NCBI RefSeq assembly: GCF_039503195.1
Contig: NZ_JBCJKP010000001.1
Span: 1,488,001-1,552,000, forward strand
Length of the DNA: 64,000 nt
Reading direction: 5' to 3'
Source of the DNA: Streptomyces mirabilis
Lineage (GTDB): Bacteria > Actinomycetota > Actinomycetes > Streptomycetales > Streptomycetaceae
Shown: in pieces, positions 41,849 through 51,169 of the stretch
Layout of the letters: each line of letters starts with the position of its first letter
Position numbering within the stretch: the first letter of the stretch is position 1
The notes under the pieces: generated by a model
Told to the model about the DNA's origin: nothing
What the model saw: the letters and a program-made list of their open reading frames with translations, nothing else
Databases searched by the model: none
Translations under genes and position numbers: made by a program

Positions 41849-43132
41849 ATGAGTGACAGTGATGCGCCGGCCGAAAGAGGCGGCCGGGGCATCGGCATCC
41901 ACTACGCGGAGGTCTTCCGGGCCCTGCCCAGTCCCGTGCTGCTGCTCACGCCCGACATGGTGGCGGTCGACGCCAATCGGGCCTACGAAAGGGTCTCCGG
42001 ACGGAGCCTCGCGCAGCTGCTCGGTCGGTGCATCTTCGACGTGTTTCCCGACAACCCCTCCGATCCCCGGGCCAATGGTCCCCAGGCGCTGCGCGCCTCG
42101 CTGGAGCGGGTGCTCGCCACCGGCGGCCCCGACACCATGGCCGTGCAGAAGTACTCCGTGGACGTGCCCGACCGGCCCGGCGTGTTCGAGGAGCGTTACT
42201 GGAGCACCGTCAACATCCCTCTTCTCGACGCCGACGGCCAGGTGACACTCATCGTCCACCGCGTCGAGGAGGTCACCGCGCTGATACGCGCCCGGCGGGC
42301 ACTCGGCGCCGCACCGGAGGTGCCCCTCACCGCCGAGGACGCGATGACCGCCGATCTGTTGAACCGCTCCCTGGAACTGGAGGCACTCAACGAGGAGTTG
42401 CGCAAGGCCCACGCCCGCGCGCACGAGGTCGCCGTCACGCTGCAGCGAGCCATGCTGCCGAGTACGACGCTGCCCGACCGGCCCGGGGTGGCCGTGCGCT
42501 ACCGGCCCGCGACCAGCTTCCTCAACGTGTGCGGCGACTGGTACGACCTGATCGACCTCGACGCGCGACGGCTGGCCGTGGCGGTCGGTGACGTGGTGGG
42601 GCACGGTCTGGAGGCGGCCGGGACCATGGGGCAGCTGCGCAGCGCCCTGAGCGCGGCGATCCGCGCCACCGGGCGGCCCGCCACCGCTCTCACCACCCTC
42701 GCGGCGCATGCCCACACCGTCGAAGGCGCGCTCGCGACGACCGCCGTCCAGGTCGTCATCGACCAGGCCGCCCTCACCGTCACCTACAGTCGCGCCGGCC
42801 ACCCGCCGCCTCTGCTCGCCCATGGCGACGGCGCGGTCGAGGTGCTGGACTCGGCCACCGACCCGCCCCTGGGAGCGGGTGACGACTCCCTTCCCCGCTG
42901 CGAGGCGACGGTGGGCTACGATCCCGGCAGCACCCTCGTCCTCTACACCGACGGTCTCATCGAGCGCCGGGGCGAGGACATCTACGCCGGCCTGGACCGC
43001 CTCGCCCACAGCGTCGAACATCATCATCTGCTCGGGCCCGAGGCCCTCGCCGACGCCGTGCTCGCCGATCTCGTCCCCGCACCTCAGCGCGGCCCCGACG
43101 ACGACACCGCGCTCGTCGTCATCCGGCTGTGA
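41849..43132 (+). CDS. PAS domain-SpoIIE (PPM) serine phosphatase
   Basis: A 427-residue signalling phosphatase. Residues 20-135 form a PAS sensor (EVFRALPSPVLLLTPDMVAV, DVFPDNPSDPRANGPQALRA). A helical linker (NRSLELEALNEELRKAHARA) leads into the RsbU/SpoIIE phosphatase at 190-427: VCGDWYDLIDLDARRLAVAV, GDVVGHGLEAAGTMGQLRSA, SRAGHPPPLLA, LYTDGLIERRGEDIY and DDDTALVVIRL. The metal-binding Asp residues (GDWYD, GDVVGHG, DDDTA) are present. Such proteins dephosphorylate anti-anti-sigma factors. The RsbW-like kinase at 63110 could be in the same type of network but is remote. Confidence 0.93.
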   Translation: MSDSDAPAERGGRGIGIHYAEVFRALPSPVLLLTPDMVAVDANRAYERVSGRSLAQLLGRCIFDVFPDNPSDPRANGPQALRASLERVLATGGPDTMAVQKYSVDVPDRPGVFEERYWSTVNIPLLDADGQVTLIVHRVEEVTALIRARRALGAAPEVPLTAEDAMTADLLNRSLELEALNEELRKAHARAHEVAVTLQRAMLPSTTLPDRPGVAVRYRPATSFLNVCGDWYDLIDLDARRLAVAVGDVVGHGLEAAGTMGQLRSALSAAIRATGRPATALTTLAAHAHTVEGALATTAVQVVIDQAALTVTYSRAGHPPPLLAHGDGAVEVLDSATDPPLGAGDDSLPRCEATVGYDPGSTLVLYTDGLIERRGEDIYAGLDRLAHSVEHHHLLGPEALADAVLADLVPAPQRGPDDDTALVVIRL

Positions 43133-43634
43133 GCCGTCCGGTCCCCAGTGCGCCCTTGGTCAGGTCGTGGGGGTCGAACCACGTGGGCGCGTCCGACAGG
43201 GCCTGCTTGATCCGGAACATCCCGAACTCGTTCAGCTCGGGCAACGCGTCGACCGCGAACCAGCCGACGTCCAGCGACTCGTCGTCGTTGACCCTCGCCT
43301 CGCCGCCGACAGCCCGGCAACGGAACGTGGTGTCCATGTACTGGCAGGTGTCGCCGTTCTCGTACGTGACCGGCTCCAGGGCCTGCACCAGCACCACGCG
43401 CTCGACGACGCAGCGCACGTTGGTCTCCTCGAACACCTCCCGCACGGCGCAGGCCGCGGGCTGCTCGCCCGGGTCCGGAATGCCGCCGATGATCGACCAC
43501 TTCCGGGTGTCGGTGCGCCGGCCCAGCAGCACTCTGCCCTCGTCGTCGAAGACGATGGCGGTGACTCCGGGGAGCCACAGCAGTTGGTGGCCGGCCGAGG
43601 CCCGGAGGGTGCGGATGAAGTCAGGAGTAGCCAT
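43119..43634 (-). CDS. Nudix hydrolase
   Basis: A 171-residue Nudix protein. The Nudix box runs from GGIPDPGEQPAACAVREVFE to EETNV and fits GX5EX7REUXEEXGU except that Asn replaces the last Gly. Surroundings GVTAIVFDDEGRVLLGRRTD and KWSIIGG match ADP-ribose/NTP pyrophosphatases. The 3' end overlaps the convergent phosphatase gene by 14 bp. Substrate not predictable. Confidence 0.92.
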   Translation of the reverse strand: MATPDFIRTLRASAGHQLLWLPGVTAIVFDDEGRVLLGRRTDTRKWSIIGGIPDPGEQPAACAVREVFEETNVRCVVERVVLVQALEPVTYENGDTCQYMDTTFRCRAVGGEARVNDDESLDVGWFAVDALPELNEFGMFRIKQALSDAPTWFDPHDLTKGALGTGRLTAG

Positions 43635-43674
43635 GGACCGACCCTAACGGCCGGATTCCGTCATCCGGCCGGGG

Positions 43675-45303
43675 TCAGGCGAGATCGCCCGGAACGGCGC
43701 CGTTCCGGCGCCCCCGGACCACCGTCGTACCCGCCCAGCCGAGACCGCCCACCGCGACCGCCACCAGCAGCATCTCCGGCAGGATGCCGAGCCGCGTGGC
43801 GGGGGTCTCGGAGGAGCGCAGCGGCACCTTCTGGACCAGCGAGTCCGCCACGAACATCCCGGTCCGCTGGGTGATCCTCCCGTCCGGCATGATCACGGCG
43901 CTGACGCCGCTGGTCACCGGCACCGTGACGGTACGGCTGTGCTCGACGGCGCGGACGCGGGACATGGCGAGCTGCTGATAGGTCATCTCGCTGCGGTCGA
44001 AGGTCGCGTTGTTGCTCGGCACCGAGATCAGCTGCGCGCCGTCGGTCACGGTGCTGCGCACGGCCCAGTCGAAGGCGGCCTCGTAGCAGGTGACCAGTCC
44101 GACCCTGGAGCCGTCCATGGTGAACACGCCCGCCTTGTGGCCCCGGCTGAAGTCCTGGCGGACCATCGAGGTCCAGTTCTTGTTGATCGCGCCGAGCAGC
44201 GAGCGCAGCGGAAGGTACTCGCCGAAGGGCTGGACCTGTCGCTTGTCGTACGTGTCGAGGGGGCCTTTGACCGGGTCCCACAGGATCTGCTCGTTGTAGA
44301 GCTTGCCGTCGCGCTCGACGACGCCACCGACCGAGATGGGCGCGCCGATGGCCTTGGCGGCGTCGTCGATCACGAGGCGGGCGTCGGCGTTGGTGAAGGG
44401 GTCGACGTCGGAGGAGTTCTCCGGCCACAGCACGAAGTCGGGCCGGGCGACCTTGCCCGCCTTGACCTCGGCGGCCAGCCGCTCGGTCTCCCGTGCGTGG
44501 TAGTCGAGCACGGCGCGCCGCTGGGCGTTGAAGTCGAGCCCCGCGCGCGGCACATTGCCCTGGATGACGGCGACGGTCGCCGTGCCGTTCTCGGCCTTGT
44601 CGCTCACCAGCGACCGCGCCGCGAGCGCCCCGACGACGGGGACGGCCACGCCGAGCAGCGCCGCCGCGGCGGCCCCTCGGCGTACGACGCCGGTGCGCCG
44701 GCCCTCGACGACCTGGCGCACGACCTCGTACAGCCCGAAGCCGCAGAGCACGACCGCGAAGCCGAGCACCGGGGTGCCGCCCACCGCGGCCAGGGGAAGG
44801 AAGATGCCGTCCGCCTGGCCGAAGGCGATCTTGCCCCAGGGGAAGCCGCCGAACGGCGCACGCGCGCGTGCCGCCTCGCCCGCGATCCAGACCGCCGCCG
44901 CCCAGAGCGGCCAGCCGGGCAGCCGGGAGACGAGGGTGATGCCCGCGCCGACGAGCGCCACGTACACCGCTTCCACGGCGACGAGGGCCAGCCACGGGCC
45001 GGGACCGACCTCGACACCGGTCCACACGAGCAGCGGCAGCAGGAAGCCGAGGCCGAACAGATAGCCGAGCCCGAGGCCCGCCCTCCAGGAGCGACCGCGC
45101 AGAAGCCAGCCGAAGACCGCGAAGGCCGGCAGGGCCAGCCAGGAGACGGTGCGCGGCGGGAAACTGACGTAGAGCAGTACTCCGGAGAGCGCCGCGGCGG
45201 CGGCCGGAGCGTATCGCCGAGCCAGTCTGGCCCCGCGGGATGCGGGCGCGGCCTGGGGTTCGAGCTGATCCGGCTCGTCTACGGAAGTTGCGGTGGCGGT
45301 CAC
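43675..45303 (-). CDS. lnt: Apolipoprotein N-acyltransferase
   Basis: A 542-residue membrane enzyme adding the third acyl chain to lipoproteins. Seven or eight N-terminal helices (VSFPPRTVSWLALPAFAVFG, FGGFPWGKIAFGQADG) precede the extracellular nitrilase domain. The Glu-Lys-Cys triad is visible in order: Glu in FVLWPENSSDVDP, Lys in YDKRQVQPFGEYLPLRS and Cys in VGLVTCYEAAFDW. GTG 45303 starts VTATATSVDEPDQ; there is no strong ribosome site but the length suits the family. Streptomyces usually carries two lnt genes; this is one of them. Confidence 0.93.
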   Translation of the reverse strand: MTATATSVDEPDQLEPQAAPASRGARLARRYAPAAAAALSGVLLYVSFPPRTVSWLALPAFAVFGWLLRGRSWRAGLGLGYLFGLGFLLPLLVWTGVEVGPGPWLALVAVEAVYVALVGAGITLVSRLPGWPLWAAAVWIAGEAARARAPFGGFPWGKIAFGQADGIFLPLAAVGGTPVLGFAVVLCGFGLYEVVRQVVEGRRTGVVRRGAAAAALLGVAVPVVGALAARSLVSDKAENGTATVAVIQGNVPRAGLDFNAQRRAVLDYHARETERLAAEVKAGKVARPDFVLWPENSSDVDPFTNADARLVIDDAAKAIGAPISVGGVVERDGKLYNEQILWDPVKGPLDTYDKRQVQPFGEYLPLRSLLGAINKNWTSMVRQDFSRGHKAGVFTMDGSRVGLVTCYEAAFDWAVRSTVTDGAQLISVPSNNATFDRSEMTYQQLAMSRVRAVEHSRTVTVPVTSGVSAVIMPDGRITQRTGMFVADSLVQKVPLRSSETPATRLGILPEMLLVAVAVGGLGWAGTTVVRGRRNGAVPGDLA

Positions 45304-45556
45304 TCGGGGAGTGTACGGCGCGTGAGCTGGGCTCCGACAGCACGGTCCGCACCATGAACCTCGCGGCGCCGGGGGGTGGTCCGTCCGCTCCGCAGACCCT
45401 CGCATGGCCGCCTGATGCACCGTTCCTGCGCAACTCATCCACAAACCGGCGCATCAGCCGTTACGGTGTGCCCGAGCCTCTGACGTGCGGCCGGATGCGG
45501 GCGTGTCGGTCGGGGTCCGGCACAGGTCGGGGGGCGACGGGGTGGGATCCACGGGG

Positions 45557-46630
45557 ATGAGGTCCGCGGCCGGTTCGGCGGCCGAAGGCGAGAGACGAAA
45601 CGTTTCGGACGCCATGGGTGTGATCGTGCTCGGGGCCTGCGCGGTGTGGGCCCTGATCACGGCGACCGCGCACGACGGGCGGCCCGAGGGCGTGCTCCTG
45701 GCCGTGCTCGCCGTGGCCGCCGGGTACGCCTCGGGCCGGATCCTCGGGGCTCTCCTGCCGGTCGCGGCGCCGGGTGCCGGGGCCCTCGCCGGACTGGGCC
45801 TCGCACTCACCGCCGCGCACACCACCCCGGGCCCGCAGCTCACGACGCCCCTCGGGCACGGCGGCGCCACGGCCGCGCTGCTGGCCCTGTCCACCGGTGC
45901 GGCGTGCTGCGCGGCCTGGGCGGCACGCAGCCCTGCGCAGCGGCTCGCGCTGAGTCTGCTCGCCGTCGGAATCGTGGTGAGCGCGGCGGTGCTCGGCTCG
46001 ACCACGGGATCCGCCGCCGGCGCCGGAGTGCTGCTGTGCTCGCTCGCCGCCGACCGCATGCGCCGGCGCGCCCTCGGACTCGGGGGTCTCGCGCTCGCCG
46101 CGGCGCTGGTGACGGGCGCGACCTGGGCGGTCGCGGAGAACGTGCTGCCCGACGGTCTGACCGCGTCCCTGGAGGGGCCGCTCACCGAGCACCGGGTCCT
46201 GCTCTGGCGCGACGCGCTCCACCTGGCGGGACACCATCCCGCCCTGGGTGTGGGGCCCGGGCGGTACGGGGAACTCGGTCCGACGGTCACACAGTCGCTG
46301 CTGCCCGACGGCAAGCCCCACTCGGCACCGTGGCAGCAGGCGGCCGAGCAGGGTCTGGTCGGCGTCGCCCTGCTCGCCGCGGTCTTCTGCTGGGTCCTCT
46401 ATTCGCTGTGGCGTTCGCCGCGGGCCACGACGATCGCGCTGACGGCGGGCGCGGCCCTCACGGCGCTGGCCGTGATCGCCTCGCTGGGCAACGCGCTGAG
46501 CTTCACCACGGTGACGGCGGGTGCGGGGCTGCTCGCGGGGCTCGCGACGGCACGTCCCCTGGCCGACGAGGACCTGGAGCGCGTCCTGAACGCGGGAGAC
46601 CAGACCCCGAGGAACCAGTTGGAGCCGTGA
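45557..46630 (+). CDS. O-antigen-ligase-like membrane protein
   Basis: A 357-residue protein with about nine hydrophobic segments. The diagnostic part is ASLEGPLTEHRVLLWRDALH and LAGHHPALGVGPGRYGELGP, followed by KPHSAPWQQAAEQGLVGVAL. This R-xx-W-xx-A...HPxxGxGPGxF/Y pattern plus an extracytoplasmic loop is that of Wzy_C/WaaL ligases. The protein is shorter than typical family members. ATG 45557 is a compromise; ATG 45485 and ATG 45614 are in frame and none has a convincing ribosome site. Possible role in cell-surface glycan attachment or export. Confidence 0.7.
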   Translation: MRSAAGSAAEGERRNVSDAMGVIVLGACAVWALITATAHDGRPEGVLLAVLAVAAGYASGRILGALLPVAAPGAGALAGLGLALTAAHTTPGPQLTTPLGHGGATAALLALSTGAACCAAWAARSPAQRLALSLLAVGIVVSAAVLGSTTGSAAGAGVLLCSLAADRMRRRALGLGGLALAAALVTGATWAVAENVLPDGLTASLEGPLTEHRVLLWRDALHLAGHHPALGVGPGRYGELGPTVTQSLLPDGKPHSAPWQQAAEQGLVGVALLAAVFCWVLYSLWRSPRATTIALTAGAALTALAVIASLGNALSFTTVTAGAGLLAGLATARPLADEDLERVLNAGDQTPRNQLEP

Positions 46631-46642
46631 ACTGCGCGACGG

Positions 46643-47188
46643 TCAGATGACCGCGCCGGGCGTGGCCGGCCGCAGCCGGTCCCGGATGATCCGGACCATC
46701 GCCTCCGCGTTGTCCACCGTGATGGTGAACGTGTGTCCGTCACCGAGCCGGAGCACCACACCCTCGCCGCGCCGGACGATGACCGCGGTGCCCTTGTCGG
46801 GACGCCAGCGGTAGCCCCAGCCGCCCCACTGCCGCGGGGTGACCCGGGGGGCGAAGTCGGCGCCGACGACGCTCGAGAGCGGAATACGCCGGCGGGGCAG
46901 ACCGATGTGGCCGCACCGCACTTCGAGGCAGTCCTTGTCGACCTTCACGGCGACATGCACGAAGGCGAGCGTGCCGAACATGATGAGCAGTCCCGCCGCG
47001 ATGCAGCCGACGACGGACATGGCCAGTGCCGCGACACCCGACGTCCACGTCGAGTCGACGGCCAGTTCGACACCCAGCGCGATGCAGGCGGCCCCGCCTA
47101 TGGCGGGCAGCCACTGGACGCGATTGGTCGCACGCCCGGTCCAGACATCGGGGTGCGAGAAGTTTTCGCGGTGGAGGTGGTCCCTCAT
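46643..47188 (-). CDS. PH-domain membrane protein
   Basis: A 181-residue protein with two N-terminal hydrophobic helices (LPAIGGAACIALGVELAVD, VVGCIAAGLLIMFGTLAFVH) followed by a bacterial PH-like domain: DKDCLEVRCGHIGLPRRRIP, GWGYRWRPDKGTAVIVRRGE, RLGDGHTFTITVDNAEAMV. This is the common DUF3093/PH-like architecture of actinobacteria. ATG 47188 starts MRDHLHRENFSHPDVW; the frame is open for 24 further upstream codons. It converges with the O-antigen-ligase-like gene, 12 bp away. Function unknown. Confidence 0.75.
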   Translation of the reverse strand: MRDHLHRENFSHPDVWTGRATNRVQWLPAIGGAACIALGVELAVDSTWTSGVAALAMSVVGCIAAGLLIMFGTLAFVHVAVKVDKDCLEVRCGHIGLPRRRIPLSSVVGADFAPRVTPRQWGGWGYRWRPDKGTAVIVRRGEGVVLRLGDGHTFTITVDNAEAMVRIIRDRLRPATPGAVI

Positions 47189-47326
47189 GTTTAAAAGACT
47201 ACTCAGGTTCCGCACCGCGGGCACCGGGTCGCGGAGGGCCACTGCTCCGGGTGGGCGCACCGCGCACGCGGGGCGTTCGAGCCGTGACGGACGGTCGTCG
47301 GGCGGAGCCTCCGCCCGGAGGCAGAG

Positions 47327-48112
47327 TCAGCGGGCGGGGCTGACCGCCTGGAGATGGCGGCCTTCCTCGTACGCCAGCGCGGTCGCCGACAGGCCGCCCT
47401 CGCTGCCGCTGAGGAGCACGGTGAGGGAGCCCTCGGCGGGGGCCTCCGGGTCCGGGAGCTCGCCGATCCTGCGCAGTGCCTGCGCGGCGACCGCCCCGGC
47501 GGAGCCATGCAGCACGAGCGGCGCGAGGCCGGGCTGCCGCACGGCCGTGCGGATGCGTTCGGCGACCAGCTCGTAATGGGTGCAGCCCAGGACGACGGCC
47601 CTCACATCGCCGGGGGTGCGCTCGGCCGCCGCGGCGATCGCGGCGTCGATGCCCTCCTGGTCACCGTGCTCCACGGCGTCGGCGAGCCCGGGGCAGGCCA
47701 CTTCGGTCACGGACACTCCCTCGGCGAACGCGCCGATGAGCCCGCGCTGATAGGGGCTGCCGGTGGTGGCGGGCGTGGCCCAGATCGCGACGGGTCCCCC
47801 ACCGGCCGCGGCCGGCTTGATCGCCGGGACGGTGCCGATGACGGGCACCTCCGGCTCCAGGCGGGCCCGCAGCGCCGGAAGGGCGCGGACGGAGGCGGTG
47901 TTGCAGGCGACGATCAGGGCGTCGGGACGGTGTCGCGCGGCGGCCTCGGCGACGGCTAGCGCGCGGGCGGTCACGTCCTCGGGCGTACGTGGTCCCCAGG
48001 GCATGCTGCCGGGGTCCGAGGAGAGCACGAGATCGGCGTCCGGCCGCAGTCGACGTACCGCGGCGGCGGCAGCGAGCAGTCCGATTCCGGAGTCCATGAG
48101 CGCGATCTTCAC
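47327..48112 (-). CDS. Aspartate/glutamate racemase-family protein
   Basis: A 261-residue PLP-independent racemase fold. Both catalytic cysteines are present, in IVACNTASVRALPAL and VVLGCTHYELVAERI, with IALMDSGIGLLAAAAAVRRL at the N terminus in place of the murI FDSGxGG. The conserved SGSEGGL occurs near the C terminus. GTG 48112 is the start. It may be glutamate racemase-like but is more divergent than MurI (Streptomyces has a separate essential murI), so substrate is left open. Divergent from the glycosyltransferase gene 58 bp away. Confidence 0.82.
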   Translation of the reverse strand: MKIALMDSGIGLLAAAAAVRRLRPDADLVLSSDPGSMPWGPRTPEDVTARALAVAEAAARHRPDALIVACNTASVRALPALRARLEPEVPVIGTVPAIKPAAAGGGPVAIWATPATTGSPYQRGLIGAFAEGVSVTEVACPGLADAVEHGDQEGIDAAIAAAAERTPGDVRAVVLGCTHYELVAERIRTAVRQPGLAPLVLHGSAGAVAAQALRRIGELPDPEAPAEGSLTVLLSGSEGGLSATALAYEEGRHLQAVSPAR

Positions 48113-48170
48113 CCGGTCACCATAGACGATCCGCCCCGGCGGACCCCCGGGGTGGGGCAGACTGCGGCGG

Positions 48171-49346
48171 GTGAGTGCCGTCGCGTGGACCGCCGTGGGA
48201 TCACTGGCCGCCTGGCTGTGGCTGCTGCTCGGCCAGGGCTTCTTCTGGCGTACGGATCTGCGGCTGCCGCCGCGTCGGGAACCGGACGACTGGCCGTCCG
48301 TCTGCGTCGTCGTACCGGCGCGCGACGAGGCCGCCGTACTGCCCGAGAGCCTGCCCTCGCTGCTCGCCCAGGACTATCCGGGGCGCGCCGAGATCTTCCT
48401 CGTCGACGACGGCAGCTCGGACGGCACCGGGGAGCTGGCCCGTGCGCTCGCCCGCACGCACGGCGGGCTGCCGCTCACCGTCGACTCGCCCGGGGAGCCG
48501 CCCGCGGGCTGGACCGGCAAGCTCTGGGCCGTGCGTCACGGTATCGGCCTGGCACGCGCGCGTGGCCCCGAGTACCTGCTGCTGACGGACGCGGACATCG
48601 CGCACGCGCCGGACAGCCTGCGGACGCTGGTCGCCGCGGCGCGCGCCGGCGGCTTCGACCTGGTCTCGCAGATGGCCCGGCTGCGGGTGGAGAGCGTGTG
48701 GGAGCGGCTCGTCGTCCCCGCCTTCGTCTACTTCTTCGCACAGCTCTATCCCTTCCGGTGGATCGCGGTGAAGGACTCACGGACGGCGGCCGCGGCGGGC
48801 GGCTGCGTACTGCTGCGCGCGGACGCCGCCGAGCGGGCGCGGATTCCGGACGCCATCCGGCACGCCGTCATCGACGACGTGGCGCTCGCGAGGGCGGTCA
48901 AGGGGAGCGGGGGCCACATCTGGCTGGGGCTGGCCGAGCGGGTCGACAGCGTGCGTCCCTATCCCCGGCTGCACGACCTGTGGCGCATGGTCTCGCGCAG
49001 CGCGTACGCCCAGCTGCGGCACAACCCGCTGCTGCTCCTCGGTACGGTCCTCGGCCTCGCCGTGGTGTACCTGGTGCCCCCGGTCGCCGTCTTCACGGGT
49101 CTCTTCTCCGGGCATACGGGGGTCGCGGCGGCCGGCGGGCTCGCGTGGCTGCTGATGACGGCGACGTATCTGCCGATGCTGCGCTACTACCGGCAGCCCG
49201 TGTGGCTCGCCGCGTCGCTGCCCGTGACCGCGTTCCTGTACCTCCTCATGACGGTCGATTCCGCGGTGCAGCACTACAGGGGGCGCGGCGCGGCCTGGAA
49301 GGGCCGCACCTACGCGCGCCCGGACACGGCGCTCGACGAGCGCTGA
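48171..49346 (+). CDS. Family 2 glycosyltransferase, HpnB-like
   Basis: A 391-residue protein with an N-terminal membrane helix, a GT-A domain (WPSVCVVVPARDEAAVLPES, IFLVDDGSSDGTGELARALA, LLTDADIAHAPDSL with the DxD) and three to four C-terminal helices. The order and the insertion GWTGKLWAVRHGIGLA match HpnB, the hopanoid-associated glycosyltransferase. No hopanoid genes (shc, hpnC/D) are in the window, so a general lipid glycosyltransferase is equally possible. GTG 48171 gives the family N terminus. Confidence 0.85.
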   Translation: MSAVAWTAVGSLAAWLWLLLGQGFFWRTDLRLPPRREPDDWPSVCVVVPARDEAAVLPESLPSLLAQDYPGRAEIFLVDDGSSDGTGELARALARTHGGLPLTVDSPGEPPAGWTGKLWAVRHGIGLARARGPEYLLLTDADIAHAPDSLRTLVAAARAGGFDLVSQMARLRVESVWERLVVPAFVYFFAQLYPFRWIAVKDSRTAAAAGGCVLLRADAAERARIPDAIRHAVIDDVALARAVKGSGGHIWLGLAERVDSVRPYPRLHDLWRMVSRSAYAQLRHNPLLLLGTVLGLAVVYLVPPVAVFTGLFSGHTGVAAAGGLAWLLMTATYLPMLRYYRQPVWLAASLPVTAFLYLLMTVDSAVQHYRGRGAAWKGRTYARPDTALDER

Positions 49347-49362
49347 CCGGTCACTGCCCGCG

Positions 49363-49453
49363 AGTCATTTCCTGCGGGTCACTTCCTGGGTCACTTCCGT
49401 GGGTCACTTCCGTGGGTCACTTCCGTGGGCCACTTCCGTGGGTCACTTCCTGC
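49363..49453. repeat. About seven tandem copies of a 13-bp unit (GGTCACTTCCGTG)
   Basis: Near-identical 13-bp units run from about 49377 to 49453 (GGTCACTTCCGTG three times, GGCCACTTCCGTG, GGTCACTTCCTGC, plus a 12-bp and a degenerate first copy from 49363). They fill most of the gap between two convergent genes. The TerD stop codon (49445-49443) is inside the last copy. Confidence 0.9.
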
Positions 49454-50855
49454 CGGGGGTCCAGTTCATGCCCCACCCGTAGACGCGGTCCACCGTGCGC
49501 TGCGGGCTCACGCCGCGCTCGGGGACGAGGTAGCGGGCTTCACGCTGGACGATCAGGTCGCCGCCATTGTTGGTGATGAGGGCGAGGGCGCAGACCGTCG
49601 AGGGCACCGTGCACTCGTCGAGCGAGAAGTCGACGGGGGCGCCGTTCAGCGGTTGCAGGGTGACCGTGGCATGCAGGTCGGCGAACGAACGCGCCCCTTC
49701 GTAGATGGTGACGAAGATGAGGATGCGCCGGAAACTCTGCTTGTGGTCGAGGTTGACGGTGAGGTTCTCGCCGCTCGCCACGGCACCGGTGCGGTCGTCG
49801 CCGTCGAGATGGATGTACGGCGGCTGGTGCAGCGCCCCGAAGGCGTTGCCGAGCGCCTGGACGACTCCCTTGCGGCCGTCGGACAGCTCGTACAGGGCGC
49901 AGAGGTCGAGGTCGAGGTCCCTGTGCGCCGCGACGGCCCGGCCCCGCTTGCTGCCCCACCCCGAGAACTGCTTGCGCACCTGCCAGTTGAGGTTGACACG
50001 CATGGCCCCGGACGTGCCGCCCTGCTTGGTCAGCGAGACCGAGGGCGCCTCCTTGGTGAGCGTGACCTTGGAGAGGCGGACCGGGGCCGCCCCGGGCCGG
50101 GCGGGCGGCGGAGCGATGGCGGGGGGCGAGACGGTGACCGGCGGTGCGGTGACGGGCGGGGGCATGTTCACCGGCGGCCCGACCGGCGGCGGACCGGCCA
50201 CACGTGTGCCGGGCGCCGGCGGCACGGCGGCGGAGGGTGTGGGGCCGGGCGGTGCGGGCGCCGACGGTACGGGGGCGATCGGCGCGGCGGCGGTCGGTGC
50301 GGGGGCCGGTGGGGGCGGTGCCGCGTGCTGCGGCTCGTCCACCGTGATTCCGTAGTCCTTCGCCAGCCCTTCCAGTCCGCTGCTGTAGCCCTGTCCGACC
50401 GCGCGGAACTTCCAGGCACCCTGGCGCCGGTAGAACTCGCCGAGCACGAAGGCGGTCTCGACGGTCGCGTCCTTGCTGTCGAAGCGCGCGATCTCCGTCC
50501 CCTGTCCCGCGTCGAGCACGCGGATGTACAGACCGGGCACCTGCCCGAAGGTGCCGCCGTCCGCGGAGGCGGCCAGCACCACGGTCTCGATCGCGCCCTC
50601 CACACGCGCGAGGTCGACGAACAGTGTGTCGGTCACCTGACCGCCGTCGCCCCGCTTGCCCTCGTGCCGCACGGCGCCGGAGGGGTGTGCCGGCTGGTTG
50701 TAGAACACGAAGTCGCCGTCCGAGCGGACCTTTCCGGAGACCAGCGACAGCGCGGAAGCATCCGCGTCGGGGACCCCGGGCCCCGAACGCCACCCCATTT
50801 CGACGCGCAACGCACGCGTCGGCACAGGAACATTCGAACCTTTAGGCATTGTCAT
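49443..50855 (-). CDS. Tellurium-resistance TerD-type protein with two TerD domains and a Pro/Ala linker
   Basis: A 470-residue protein. Residues 1-175 are a TerD domain ([86 protein letters not shown]). Residues about 176-275 are a Pro/Ala-rich linker. Residues 280-470 are a second, more divergent TerD-like domain ([57 protein letters not shown]). The Asp-rich loops are calcium-binding sites. TerD proteins act in stress and membrane surveillance; tellurite resistance is a historical label. ATG 50855 follows GGGGGCGG. Confidence 0.9.
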   Translation of the reverse strand: MTMPKGSNVPVPTRALRVEMGWRSGPGVPDADASALSLVSGKVRSDGDFVFYNQPAHPSGAVRHEGKRGDGGQVTDTLFVDLARVEGAIETVVLAASADGGTFGQVPGLYIRVLDAGQGTEIARFDSKDATVETAFVLGEFYRRQGAWKFRAVGQGYSSGLEGLAKDYGITVDEPQHAAPPPPAPAPTAAAPIAPVPSAPAPPGPTPSAAVPPAPGTRVAGPPPVGPPVNMPPPVTAPPVTVSPPAIAPPPARPGAAPVRLSKVTLTKEAPSVSLTKQGGTSGAMRVNLNWQVRKQFSGWGSKRGRAVAAHRDLDLDLCALYELSDGRKGVVQALGNAFGALHQPPYIHLDGDDRTGAVASGENLTVNLDHKQSFRRILIFVTIYEGARSFADLHATVTLQPLNGAPVDFSLDECTVPSTVCALALITNNGGDLIVQREARYLVPERGVSPQRTVDRVYGWGMNWTPGRK

Positions 50856-51169
50856 GTCCGCCCCCATCACGTGTCACCGCGCCAGGCCGCGCCTCGGGCC
50901 GTCCCTCGGGCCCTTTCCCGACCAACCTATTCCCCGAAGGCGGAGAACTCCTGTGAGGTGCCGCGGAAGATCGCACGAGGGGCTTCGAAGACTGCTGGCC
51001 AACCACCGGTAACCCCCTCGGAACTCGGCCTTTACACGATCTGAACCCGGTTCGGCGCCCTTTTTTGCCGAGTTCGCTCGCATTGGGGATCCCGCGTCAC
51101 TGCCGACACGGAAAACAACCCTCTTATCGGTCTCCCCAACCAGCACATCGTGGGCTTAACTTATGTGCC
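50856..51169. other. Intergenic region between divergent TerD and small-protein genes
   Basis: 314 bp without a gene. It holds the 5' ends of two divergent transcripts. A short GAACC-C-GGTTC inverted repeat lies at 51043-51053 and a T-run at 51061-51066; neither can be tied to a factor. Confidence 0.5.
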
